From: Pseudomonadota bacterium
Lineage (GTDB): Bacteria; Pseudomonadota; Gammaproteobacteria; Burkholderiales; Thiobacillaceae
Direction of reading: 5' to 3'
DNA length: 9,510 bases
NCBI GenBank assembly: GCA_021836225.1
Contig: JAKBJA010000147.1
Location: forward strand, 1 to 9,510
Shown here: positions 1 to 6,631 of the stretch, one piece after another
Numbering within the stretch: the stretch's first letter is position 1
Layout of the letters: every line of letters starts with the position of its first letter
Program-made: the position numbers and the translations under genes
Notes under the pieces: generated by a model
What the model was told of the DNA's origin: nothing
Databases searched by the model: none
Seen by the model: only the letters and a program-made list of their open reading frames with translations

Positions 1-2
1 AG

Positions 3-1103
3 GATCTGCGCCAGGTGCGGCCACGCGGTCACGAACGGCGCACCCAGATCGACATTGTCTTTGAGAAAGTCCTCAGCCACGTCGATGCCGAGATCAAATC
101 CTGCCCGCACTGTGGCAGCGACACCCGGGCACCCTTCCCCGAGAGCTTCTCCGGTCCCGTGCAGTACGGCTCTGGGATCAAGGCGTACGTGCTGAACCTG
201 CTGCTCGCCCAGATGATCGCCCTGAAGCGTGTACAGCAGTCCATTCACACCCTGATCGGTCAGCTGATCTCCGAGGCGACGATCCTGAAATACGTGCTGC
301 AGCTGCACCTCTCGCTCGAGCGCTGGGAGAGACTGTCGATCGAGCGGATCCTCACCGAACCGGCGATGCATGTCGATGAGACCTCGATCCGCGTGGACAA
401 GCGCAATCACTGGATACACGTCTGCTCGGCAGGGGACATCACCCTGAAGTTCGTGCACGAGAAGCGCGGCCTTGAGGCGATGACCGCCATCGGCATCATC
501 CCCAGATATGGCGGGGTGATCGTGCATGACTGCTGGGCGTCCTATTTGTCCTACGCGCACTGTGGCCATGGGCTCTGTGGCGCGCACCTGCTGCGCGAGC
601 TGACCTTCATCGTCGAGGCGAATGGCTATGCGTGGGCAAAGAACATGAAGCGACTCCTGCAGCAGACCTGCGCCCGCGTCTCCAAGCGCAAGCGCAAACG
701 ACTCACCCCGCACGAATACGAAGCTCTCCAGCAACACTACCGCAACATCCTCACCCGTGGCGAGCGGGAACTGCCGCCCATCCCGGCAAAGCAGAATGGC
801 AAACGAGGCAGGGTCGCGAAGTCCGATGCCCATAACCTCTGGGAACGTCTGAAGGAACACGAAACCGCCGTGCTGCTTTTCGCCAAAGACTCGAACGTTC
901 CCTTCACCAACAACCGAGCCGAGCGGGATCTGCGCATGAGCAAAGTGAAGCAGAAAGTATCCGGGTGCTTCCGCAAGGCCGAGTTCGCTCAGGCCTACTG
1001 CCGTATCTCGAGCTACCTTCAGACCATGGCCAATCAAGGCGTCAACCCTCTCGTCGCTATCCAAATGGCCCTATCCGGTCAGCTATACGCCGAAACCGGG
1101 TGA
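3..1103 (+). CDS. IS66-family transposase (ISBst12-like), 5' partial
   Basis: This is a DDE transposase of the IS66 family. The frame is open from base 3 (Asp-Leu-Arg-Gln-Val...), so the GTG at 15 is probably internal and the true N-terminus, including the usual N-terminal coiled region, lies upstream. Numbering from that GTG, a Cys-Pro-His-Cys-Gly zinc-binding half-motif sits at residues 30-34. The catalytic residues look intact: Asp121 in MHVDET, Asp172 in VHDCWASY and Glu303 in NNRAERDLR. The CGAHLLREL segment (188-196) is the conserved block between the second Asp and the Glu. An insertion-like basic stretch around 222-230 (SKRKRKR) precedes the C-terminal helices. There is no frameshift within the visible part, so the enzyme may be functional if the upstream part is intact. 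It belongs to a different IS66 branch from the transposase at 5102-6631. Confidence 0.9.
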   Translation, partial: DLRQVRPRGHERRTQIDIVFEKVLSHVDAEIKSCPHCGSDTRAPFPESFSGPVQYGSGIKAYVLNLLLAQMIALKRVQQSIHTLIGQLISEATILKYVLQLHLSLERWERLSIERILTEPAMHVDETSIRVDKRNHWIHVCSAGDITLKFVHEKRGLEAMTAIGIIPRYGGVIVHDCWASYLSYAHCGHGLCGAHLLRELTFIVEANGYAWAKNMKRLLQQTCARVSKRKRKRLTPHEYEALQQHYRNILTRGERELPPIPAKQNGKRGRVAKSDAHNLWERLKEHETAVLLFAKDSNVPFTNNRAERDLRMSKVKQKVSGCFRKAEFAQAYCRISSYLQTMANQGVNPLVAIQMALSGQLYAETG

Positions 1104-1111
1104 GCAGTTAC
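1086..1111 (+). repeat. Putative right terminal inverted repeat of the first IS66-type element
   Basis: The segment spans the last codons and stop of the transposase and ends in GCAGTTAC. Read inward it starts GTAACTGC, resembling the GTAA start typical of IS66-family ends. The partner left end is outside the window, so the repeat cannot be verified. Confidence 0.35.
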
Positions 1112-1969
1112 CCCGGCGGACAAGCGCGCTCGGTCCCGAGGCAGACTGCATGGCCGCACCCTCATTGCTGCGATCGGTTGCCCCCACCAACCGCACTGTC
1201 CCGGTTAGCGCTTTCCGGTCCGGCAGCCGCCCGTGCAGCACGCCGCCACGTATCGTCGGCTCTGCTGCGCCGACGGCTGTTCATCCAAGCACGACGGCTC
1301 TTCATCCCGGCCAAGTTAAAGACCCGCGCCTTCATGCAGGTCGTCGCCGCGGGCAACTGTGCCAGATCGCTCTACCCAAGCGTACCAATTCTCGCCCCCC
1401 ATGGGGATCTCACACGCGGTCGGGCAGAGGCGACCGCCCGTACCGGTGCTTTGCTCAGACCGAGCGTAAGCACGGCACGCGGCGGCCGCAGGCCTCGCCG
1501 CTGCGGCGCGTCATGCACTTCCGCATCCGAAAAATTGAATCTCAGATCCGCTTGCGGAAGTGCCAATGAGGCCTTACGCCGCCCGCCGGACGAACTACAC
1601 GCTTATCGGGTATCCGCGTGCACCATCTCCGCCCTCCCGGAGCACTCGCTGAGGCGCCTCGAAATGCTCTGCGTCGACCCGAGGCTGTCGGTCGATCAGT
1701 TCCGCCGGATAGCGCCTGGTCATGCATGCCGATCAGCTACAATTGCACCATGCGGGGGAGCTTCCGCGACTATGAACACGCTTATGTGCACGAACTCCAT
1801 ACGCCCGCCCACTCCTAAGGGGCTCGATGGCGCTATCGATCGCGCTTGGCGCTCCCGCGCGGAAATTCGACATGGATAGAATCGACATCATCGCGGCAGT
1901 GCAGGCACCCGTATCGCGCTGCAACAGTAGCCAATCCCATGATGTGGCATTATCGCCGCGAGGTACGCC
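1112..1969. other. Gene-free stretch between IS end and MFS permease
   Basis: About 860 bases without a reading frame I would call a gene. Long open frames cross it on both strands (for example 965-1879 plus), but their translations are Arg/Ala/Ser/Pro-rich, show no domain and overlap each other, as expected of GC-rich noncoding DNA. An imperfect 16-bp tandem repeat lies at 1271-1307. The segment presumably holds the promoter of the downstream permease, but I see no pair of good -35/-10 boxes. Confidence 0.5.
1271..1307. repeat. Two imperfect direct copies of a 16-bp unit, 21-bp period
   Basis: CGACGGCTGTTCATCC at 1271-1286 recurs as CGACGGCTCTTCATCC at 1292-1307, with one mismatch and a 5-nt spacer. 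It may be a chance duplication, a protein-binding site or the relic of a repeat-bearing gene. No function can be assigned. Confidence 0.6.
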
Positions 1970-3205
1970 GTGACCAGCGCACATACTGTCGCAGAAGTGC
2001 GTCCTCCGATCTGGGTCATGGGTCTCACCAACGCTGTATTTGGCGTCACCGGGGGATTCGCGGCGGTGACTCTACCGCAGATGCTCGCCGCCCAGGGCAT
2101 ACCCGGCGGCCATATTGCCGCGATCACGGCCGTGATCATTTCCCCGGGATTCTGGGCATTTCTCCTTTCGCCCATGCTCGATGTGCGTCTGCGCCGGCGA
2201 ACATATGCGTTGATCTTCGGGGTCATCGCCGCACTCGCTGTAGCTGTGACGGTGCTCGATCACCGCAATCTTGCGCAGGTCGAGATAATTATGCTCATCG
2301 GCTTTCTCTCTGCCACCCTGTATCAGGGCGCGGTGGGTGGCTGGATGGGCAGTTTGATCGAGCGCGAGGAAGACAGCCGACTTGGGACCTGGTTCAACGT
2401 CGCAAATATTGGGTCGGCTGGCATCATCATCGCGGCCGGCGGACCGCTCATTCTCCATGCCTCGCCTGCCGCGGGCGCCGCGGTCATTCTGGCGGCCATA
2501 CTTCTGCCGATTGCACTGTTCGTGTTTATTCCTGCCCCGGCACCGGACAAGGTACTTGCGAGCGAAAGTTTCGGTCGATTTGGCCGTGCTATACTTGCTC
2601 TGTTACGTCGGCGTGAGGTACTGATTGGATTGGCGCTCTTTGTCCTTCCCTCCGCTTCATTCGCCCTCACCAATGTGCTCGGCGGCATCGGCAAGGACTA
2701 CCATGCAAGCGCCGCCACCGTGAGCCTGTTTGCCGGCATCGGCTCGATCGCAGCGGGGATCGGCGGCAGCTTCCTGGTTCCCCGCCTCGCACGCAAGATT
2801 GCGTTGCGGCCACTCTACCTACTCATTGGCATCGTCGGGGCGTTGTTCACATTGAGCACGCTGCTGCTGCCACGGGCACCCTGGACCTTCGGGTACGTAT
2901 TTACCGGAGAAATCATCTTCCAGGCGCTGGCATTCACGGCGGCATTCGGCATTGCATTTGAGATCATCGGGCCTGGAAATCCACTGGCCGCCACCCTTTT
3001 TACCCTCTTGGTCGCATCGATGAACCTGCCCATCACCTACATGGGCATCCTCGATGGCTGGGGCTATGACCGCGGCGGTCTCGTCGGCAGCTTCGTGATG
3101 GATGCGAGCCTCAGTCTCACAGCCTGCATTCTTCTCGCGATCGTACTGCGCCGATGGCTCTTTGCCTCCCCGCGAGCTACGTGCACACCCGTGTCATCCG
3201 ACTAA
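1970..3205 (+). CDS. MFS transporter, AmpG/PAT-like permease
   Basis: A 411-residue integral inner-membrane permease of the major facilitator superfamily. The GTG start at 1970 is supported by GAGG at 1960-1963 with a 6-nt spacer. Alternating hydrophobic stretches give roughly 12 transmembrane helices (about residues 15-40, 48-68, 78-96, 104-125, 142-162, 167-188, 217-240, 248-270, 280-300, 306-332, 338-358, 372-395). A short hydrophilic loop near 190-215 separates the two halves. Basic loops after the second helix of each half (DVRLRRR at 71-77 and PRLARK at 271-276) sit where MFS motif A occurs. Acidic or polar residues inside helices (Glu314, Glu331) could be transport residues. General similarity is to the peptide/acetyl-CoA (AmpG-like) branch, but the substrate cannot be read from the sequence. 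It is flanked by gene-poor DNA on both sides, so it is apparently monocistronic. The frame is intact. Confidence 0.85.
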   Translation: MTSAHTVAEVRPPIWVMGLTNAVFGVTGGFAAVTLPQMLAAQGIPGGHIAAITAVIISPGFWAFLLSPMLDVRLRRRTYALIFGVIAALAVAVTVLDHRNLAQVEIIMLIGFLSATLYQGAVGGWMGSLIEREEDSRLGTWFNVANIGSAGIIIAAGGPLILHASPAAGAAVILAAILLPIALFVFIPAPAPDKVLASESFGRFGRAILALLRRREVLIGLALFVLPSASFALTNVLGGIGKDYHASAATVSLFAGIGSIAAGIGGSFLVPRLARKIALRPLYLLIGIVGALFTLSTLLLPRAPWTFGYVFTGEIIFQALAFTAAFGIAFEIIGPGNPLAATLFTLLVASMNLPITYMGILDGWGYDRGGLVGSFVMDASLSLTACILLAIVLRRWLFASPRATCTPVSSD

Positions 3206-3349
3206 CTCCCCGTTTCTCGCCACTCGTCCACGGCTCAACTCCGGCACATGGTTCACTTCAATACTCCCTAGAATGCTCAACGAGCAAACCTGCCTCGAGC
3301 CAACGCCGAATGCGGCAACGCAACATAGCAATAGGATCAACCACTGTCG

Positions 3350-3544
3350 TCAGGGTGGTGAGACCAGATGCTTGCCCGCAATCTTCAGCGCCGAATTGAC
3401 AGTCCCCGCAACACAACGCTCACGGTTCTCGGACTCAACCCCAACGATCACAGTGGTATAGCTGTCGGTGACGACTGTCTTGCTGTTGCCAGTGCACCTA
3501 AATGTCCAGTCTGCGCAACCAGCTTCCGCAAGAGTTCCCCGAGC
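3350..3544 (-). pseudogene. Possible remnant reading frame, minus strand
   Basis: A 64-codon open frame without an obvious start codon, bounded upstream by a TAA at 3545-3547 and ending in TGA. The translation contains two Cys near the start (residues 11 and 18) and a Thr/Val-rich stretch (SKTVVTDSYTTVIVGVES) with mixed, protein-like composition. The lack of a start and the abrupt frame boundary suggest the C-terminal piece of a gene broken by an indel; the frames at 3448-3570 and 3571-3738 could be its upstream parts. The opposite strand is also open in the codon-aligned frame (3368-3625), so coding direction is not certain. No family recognised. Confidence 0.22.
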
Positions 3545-3570
3545 TTAGCTGGCAGAACAGCTCCCTTCAT

Positions 3571-3738
3571 CTACGCGGAGAACATCGATTCGGCCGCGGT
3601 GGAATCACCATTTGCAAGGGTTTGAACAGCTGCAACGGCTTTCGGCAGCGACCACACCTGCGCCTGGCCATCGTATCTGATGGAGATTTCCGGCTTTATG
3701 ATTATCAACTTCAGTGATGGAGCGGCGGAAATGTCCAT
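3571..3738 (-). CDS. Hypothetical small protein (55 aa) or gene fragment
   Basis: ATG-initiated frame on the minus strand. The translation has a hydrophobic beta-like segment followed by a charged turn (LKLIIIKPEISIRYDGQAQ), then a helix-like stretch (LPKAVAAVQTLANGD), which is not the Arg/Ala/Pro-rich pattern of the surrounding shadow frames. No clear ribosome-binding site precedes the start. The stop TAG is immediately followed by another ATG in the same frame (3448-3570, 40 codons, starting MKGAVLPAKL), as in a readthrough or nonsense-split gene. The frame is also open far upstream, so it could instead be the tail of an accidental open frame. Function unknown. Confidence 0.28.
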   Translation of the reverse strand: MDISAAPSLKLIIIKPEISIRYDGQAQVWSLPKAVAAVQTLANGDSTAAESMFSA

Positions 3739-3805
3739 CACGGAGCTTGACCGTGCTGGCGGCTTTTTCCGCGCCGGTTCCCGATCTATTGATCGTCTTC
3801 TGTGC

Positions 3806-3855
3806 GCACGGCCGCGCAGCGGCTGTGCGGTCTGACCGGCCTTTGGCCGGACAGA
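3806..3855. repeat. Two consecutive hairpins
   Basis: The second hairpin (3831-3855) is TCTG-A-CCGGCC, loop TTT, GGCCGG-A-CAGA: ten pairs interrupted by one A/A mismatch. The first, immediately to its left, pairs GCACGGCCG with CGGCTGTGC around a CGCAG loop (nine pairs counting one G-T). Neither is followed by a T-run on either strand, so a classical terminator is unlikely. Paired GC-rich palindromes of this type resemble REP/BIME-like repeats or a recombination site. Only one copy is present here, so repetitiveness cannot be judged. Confidence 0.55.
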
Positions 3856-3991
3856 AGCCCGTACGGGAAGCACCGCAAGGATGCATGCGCTTGATTGCGC
3901 TGATGGGCTGAGCAGGGATCCCCGTCGGGGCCGTTGATTTACAAGGGCTCCTCGGGGGAGTCTCCGGTTACAACGCCAGGAGACCGCCACA

Positions 3992-4160
3992 GTGTGCCAC
4001 GCGATACTGCAGGACCGATACCACAGATCCCCCCTACGACGTGACCACGCGCAACTGCCTGATCCTCGAACTCCCAGATCTCTCCGATCAGGCCGCCTGG
4101 AACCTGTCCGAGTTCCTCCACTGCCGCGCCGAGCACATCGACTCACACCACTCCGCGGAA
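3992..4160 (+). pseudogene. Degraded small ORF upstream of tnpA
   Basis: A GGAG at 3979-3982 lies 9 nt before a GTG at 3992 that opens MCHAILQDRYHRS, after which the frame becomes low-quality. From about 4014 the neighbouring frame reads DTTDPPYDVTTRNCLILELPDLSDQAAWNLSEFLHCRAEHIDSH, split here only for description, with amphipathic, acidic protein-like composition. It then dissolves into an Arg-rich frame that overlaps tnpA. The picture is a small acidic-protein gene with an indel near 4010 and a lost C-terminus. The second frame also has its own GTG at 4041, without a ribosome-binding site. Family not identified with certainty. Confidence 0.3.
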
Positions 4161-4243
4161 AGCGTCCCACCGGGTACAGCCTGGAATGCGTGCGGCCATG
4201 CTGATAGATGGACGCGCAGTTTACCGACGGAGGTATCTGCGCG

Positions 4244-4651
4244 ATGGGTACGAAGACGAGATCGATGGGAAGGCCGAGCGGTGGAGTCGGCGGCACATCT
4301 GGGCGGCGGCAGCGTAATCGGACGGCCAAGGAGCGGCAGCGACTGCTGGAGCTGCACGGCCGCGGTGGCCTGAGCCAGCGGCGGTTCTGCGAGCGCCATG
4401 ATCTGGCGCTGTCCACGTTGACCTATTGGCTACGGCAAGCGCGACGCGGTGGGACGAGCACGCCGGCGGCTGCGGTCGTGGAGCTGCCCCGTGGGCTGGC
4501 CGGGGAGATATCTGCCGGAGCGGCCCTCAGCGAACGAGGCGGCACGGTGAGTATTCGCTTGCCGAACGGGCTCGAGGTGCGCGCCGGCTCGGGCGCGGAC
4601 GTGCGCTGGATGGGCACGCTGCTCAAGGAGCTGCACGCATGTTTTGGCTGA
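4244..4651 (+). CDS. tnpA: IS66-family accessory protein TnpA (helix-turn-helix)
   Basis: A 135-residue basic DNA-binding protein of the IS66 TnpA type, thought to bind element ends in support of the transposase. The ATG at 4244 is chosen over 4208 because GGAGG lies about 8 nt upstream. Residues 24-68 form the helix-turn-helix region (KERQRLLELHGRGGLSQRRF followed by CERHDLALSTLTYWLRQ). A linker rich in Ala/Gly follows. The C-terminal block VSIRLPNGLEVRAGSGADV (102-120) and WMGTLLKEL (122-130) is the conserved tail of this family. The stop overlaps tnpB by 13 nt, so translation is probably coupled. The frame is intact and family length is normal. Confidence 0.85.
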   Translation: MGTKTRSMGRPSGGVGGTSGRRQRNRTAKERQRLLELHGRGGLSQRRFCERHDLALSTLTYWLRQARRGGTSTPAAAVVELPRGLAGEISAGAALSERGGTVSIRLPNGLEVRAGSGADVRWMGTLLKELHACFG

Positions 4652-5040
4652 GCGAGCAGACGCGGGTGTTCCTGCGCACCGGGGTGACCGATGGACGGCT
4701 GGGGATTGACGGGCTGCGCGGTCTGGTGGGCAAGGCGATGCGCCAAGACGTCCTCACTGGTGGCCTGTTCGTGTTCTGCAATGGGCGGCGCAACCGGATT
4801 CGCTGCCTGCTGTGGGATGGGAGCGGGTTTTGGCTCGCGACCAAGCGGGTGGAACGGGCGACGTTCGCCTGGCCGCGGGACGAGGCGCAGGTGCGGCAGA
4901 TGAGTCTGGCGCAGCTGCGTTTGCTGGTCGATGGATTTGAGCTCACCAGTCGCCGCGGATGGCGGCGGTACGAGGACCGTCTTGCCGGCGGTAGGACGCA
5001 CCCGGCGGTGATCGCGACGAGGGATCTGCACTCTCGCTGA
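4639..5040 (+). CDS. tnpB: IS66-family accessory protein TnpB (Orf2-like)
   Basis: A 133-residue protein of the IS66 Orf2/TnpB family, required for efficient IS66 transposition but of unknown biochemical role. The ATG at 4639 overlaps the end of tnpA; AAGGAG at 4625-4630 serves as ribosome-binding site. Family landmarks: an N-terminal block with DGRLGIDGLRGLV (18-30), the core GGLFVFCNGRRNRIRCLLWD (41-60), then GFWLATKRVE (63-72) with F-A-W-P, and the C-terminal LAQLRLLVDGFEL (90-102). It carries a longer basic tail after residue 103 than many relatives. The upstream open frame from 4426 is just the unconstrained extension inside tnpA. Confidence 0.88.
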   Translation: MFWLSEQTRVFLRTGVTDGRLGIDGLRGLVGKAMRQDVLTGGLFVFCNGRRNRIRCLLWDGSGFWLATKRVERATFAWPRDEAQVRQMSLAQLRLLVDGFELTSRRGWRRYEDRLAGGRTHPAVIATRDLHSR

Positions 5041-5070
5041 GTCATTTCACTCGCGATACAACAACACATC

Positions 5071-5101
5071 GGGAGCGCGAAGTTATATACTTCGCGCTCC
5101 C
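5071..5101 (+). promoter_or_regulatory. Perfect 13-bp inverted repeat abutting the tnpC start codon
   Basis: GGGAGCGCGAAGT (5071-5083), loop TATAT, ACTTCGCGCTCCC (5089-5101); the ATG of tnpC begins at the next base, 5102. In RNA this would be a very stable hairpin covering the whole ribosome-binding region, and no other Shine-Dalgarno sequence is present, the nearest purine-rich GGGAG being inside the left arm. It may restrain transposase translation, act as an attenuator, or be a protein-binding palindrome. Confidence 0.85.
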
Positions 5102-6631
5102 ATGAACACCGTCACGGCGACACCGCAGGACCTGGACCGCGAGGCGCTTCTCTCGCGGGTGCGAGAGCTGGAGTCGCTCCTGAAGAACTCCGAGGCGCGC
5201 TGCGCGAAGCTGCAATACAAGCTCGATGATCTGCTGCGGCGGATGTACGGGCCGAAGAGCGAGAAGCTCAATCCTGCGCAGCGGCTGCTGTTCGGACTGA
5301 CGGAGCAGCCGGGGATGCTGCCGACGCCGCCGCGATCGGCGGCCGGCACTGGTGGCAGCCGACGCAAGCGCCGCGGCGGACGGCGCACGCCACCGCAGAA
5401 CCTGCCGGTACGGCGGGAAGTGATCGATCTGCCCGAGGAGCAGAAGGCGGGACTCGTGAAGATCCGCGAGGAGATCACCGAGCAGATCGAGTACACCCCG
5501 AGCCAGTTTTATCGCCGGCAGATCGTGCGGCCGGTCTACGCCAGCCACGAGCGCGCACACGCCCCGGTCGTGGCGGCGCTGCCGCCGCAGGTGATCCCGC
5601 AGGCCGGCGTCGGCCCAGGGTTCATCACGCATGTGCTCATTTCCAAGTACGTGGACCATGTCCCCCTGTATCGCCAGGAGCGCATGGATGCCCGGGGCGG
5701 GATCTGGATCGGACGCCAGGCACGCTGCCGGTACGTAGAAGGCGCCGCGCACCTGCTGATCACGATCCATCAGCTGCTGAAGCGCAAGATCCTCGAGTCT
5801 CGCTATGTGCAGGTCGATGAGACCTTCACCAAGCTCCTAGACCCTGACCGCCGAGGTCGGTCACGCGATGCCTACTTGTGGGGCTACCACGCCCCCGATG
5901 TGCCGGCGATCGTGTTGGAGTTCTCGCCCTCGAGAAGCGGTGCGATCCTGCACGAGTTCTTTCCGCCCGACTGGCGCGGGGACGTTCAGAGCGATGGGGC
6001 AAAGATGTATCCGGGAGTGTTCAAGCACCGTCCGAACATCCGTCGCTTCGAGTGCATCGGGCATCTGCGCCGATATGTCCTCGAGGCGATCAAGGCCGAC
6101 GATATGCAGGCGTTGCCGCTGCTGCGGGACATCGACGAGCTGTACGCAATCGAGCGGCAGGCCGCCAAACTGGGTTTGACGCCAGATCGACGGGGCATGT
6201 TCCGCCACGCCAAGGCGAAGCGGGTATTGAAGCGTCTGCAACGGCGCTTCCGTGCCCTGGAGCAGGAGGCGCCGCTGTTCGGGAAGCTGCGCGAGGCAGT
6301 CACCTACGCCACAAATCGTTGGCCGAATCTCGCCCGCTATGCCAAGGTCGACTGCGGCCACATCTGCATCGACCAGAACCCGATCGAGCGCTGCTTCCGC
6401 CCAACAAAGGTGGGTTTGAGGAACTATCTGTTCATTGGGCACCCGAGTGCCGGCTGGCGTTCGGCGGTGGTCTACAGTGTTGTGGGCACATGCCGGCTGA
6501 TCGGCGTCAACCCGGAAGCCTACATCCGTTGGGTACTGCCCAGACTCGCTGCGGCCACCAACCAAACCGCCGTCGATCTGCTGCCACACGACTTCGCCCG
6601 CCTGCACGGCGACTCTGTCATGGAGCGATAA
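5102..6631 (+). CDS. tnpC: IS66-family transposase TnpC, divergent, without zinc-finger cysteines
   Basis: A 509-residue DDE transposase of the usual IS66 TnpC length. The N-terminus is coiled coil (about 12-48) followed by RRMYGPKSEKL (46-56), the signature preceding the zinc-finger region. In the region where relatives carry two CxxC pairs (about 110-155) no cysteine pair is present. The Lys-Tyr-Val-Asp-His-Val-Pro-Leu-Tyr block (182-190) is typical. Catalytic residues: Asp239 in VQVDET, Asp298 in QSDGAKMY and Glu429 in QNPIERCFRP. The usual C-W-A-H block reads CIGHLRR (318-324). The conserved C-terminal block GLRNYLFIGHPSAGWRSAVVYS (438-459) is intact. The stop overlaps the convergent osmC-like gene by 14 nt. 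No frameshift is seen, so it is likely a functional protein or only recently inactivated. Confidence 0.88.
   Translation: MNTVTATPQDLDREALLSRVRELESLLKNSEARCAKLQYKLDDLLRRMYGPKSEKLNPAQRLLFGLTEQPGMLPTPPRSAAGTGGSRRKRRGGRRTPPQNLPVRREVIDLPEEQKAGLVKIREEITEQIEYTPSQFYRRQIVRPVYASHERAHAPVVAALPPQVIPQAGVGPGFITHVLISKYVDHVPLYRQERMDARGGIWIGRQARCRYVEGAAHLLITIHQLLKRKILESRYVQVDETFTKLLDPDRRGRSRDAYLWGYHAPDVPAIVLEFSPSRSGAILHEFFPPDWRGDVQSDGAKMYPGVFKHRPNIRRFECIGHLRRYVLEAIKADDMQALPLLRDIDELYAIERQAAKLGLTPDRRGMFRHAKAKRVLKRLQRRFRALEQEAPLFGKLREAVTYATNRWPNLARYAKVDCGHICIDQNPIERCFRPTKVGLRNYLFIGHPSAGWRSAVVYSVVGTCRLIGVNPEAYIRWVLPRLAAATNQTAVDLLPHDFARLHGDSVMER

Larger units (their letters stand above)
1..1111 (+). mobile_element. 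Right part of an IS66-family (ISBst12-like) insertion sequence, 5' truncated by window
   Basis: The stretch is filled by one transposase frame that is already open at base 3, so the element begins upstream of the window. Its layout matches the ISBst12-like branch of IS66, which carries a lone tnpC-type transposase without tnpA or tnpB. The stop codon (1101-1103) is followed by GCAGTTAC, and IS66-family ends commonly finish in TTAC on this side, so I place the right terminus at about 1111. The left terminus and target duplication cannot be seen. Confidence 0.6.
3206..3990. other. Gene-poor, lower-GC segment with relic reading frames and hairpins
   Basis: Base composition is visibly more A/T-rich from about 3206 to 3720 than in the flanking genes. 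No full-length gene is evident. Plus-strand frames (3102-3461, 3368-3625) lack domains. On the minus strand, short frames at 3350-3544, 3448-3570 and 3571-3738 read more like protein and are listed separately. Two hairpins lie at 3806-3855. I see no strong rho-independent terminator for the upstream permease. The segment looks like an insertion or deletion scar. Confidence 0.5.
4244..6631 (+). mobile_element. Second IS66-type element core (tnpA-tnpB-tnpC), termini not found
   Basis: Three consecutive genes in the standard IS66 order and orientation, tnpA and tnpB overlapping and tnpC 61 nt downstream. Coordinates cover only the gene block. I could not find GTAA...TTAC-type terminal inverted repeats on either side. 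On the right, the tnpC stop lies inside the convergent OsmC-like gene, leaving no room for the usual noncoding right end. The element may therefore be end-deleted and immobile, or use atypical ends. Confidence 0.75.

Noticed and set aside
965..1879. 304-codon plus-strand open frame
   Set aside because: Starts inside the transposase in another frame and has Arg/Ala/Ser/Pro-rich text without domains; typical GC-rich shadow.
3571..4416. 281-codon minus-strand open frame as a whole
   Set aside because: Most of it is Arg/Pro/Ser-rich and overlaps tnpA antisense; only the last 55 codons look protein-like and are listed alone.
5071..5101. loxP-like recombination site
   Set aside because: CGAAGTTAT resembles part of a loxP arm, but the geometry (13-bp arms, 5-nt loop) and rest of the sequence differ.
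4423..5770. Minus-strand open frames of about 200-240 codons opposite tnpA, tnpB and tnpC
   Set aside because: Exactly antisense to recognised IS66 proteins, with low-complexity translations.
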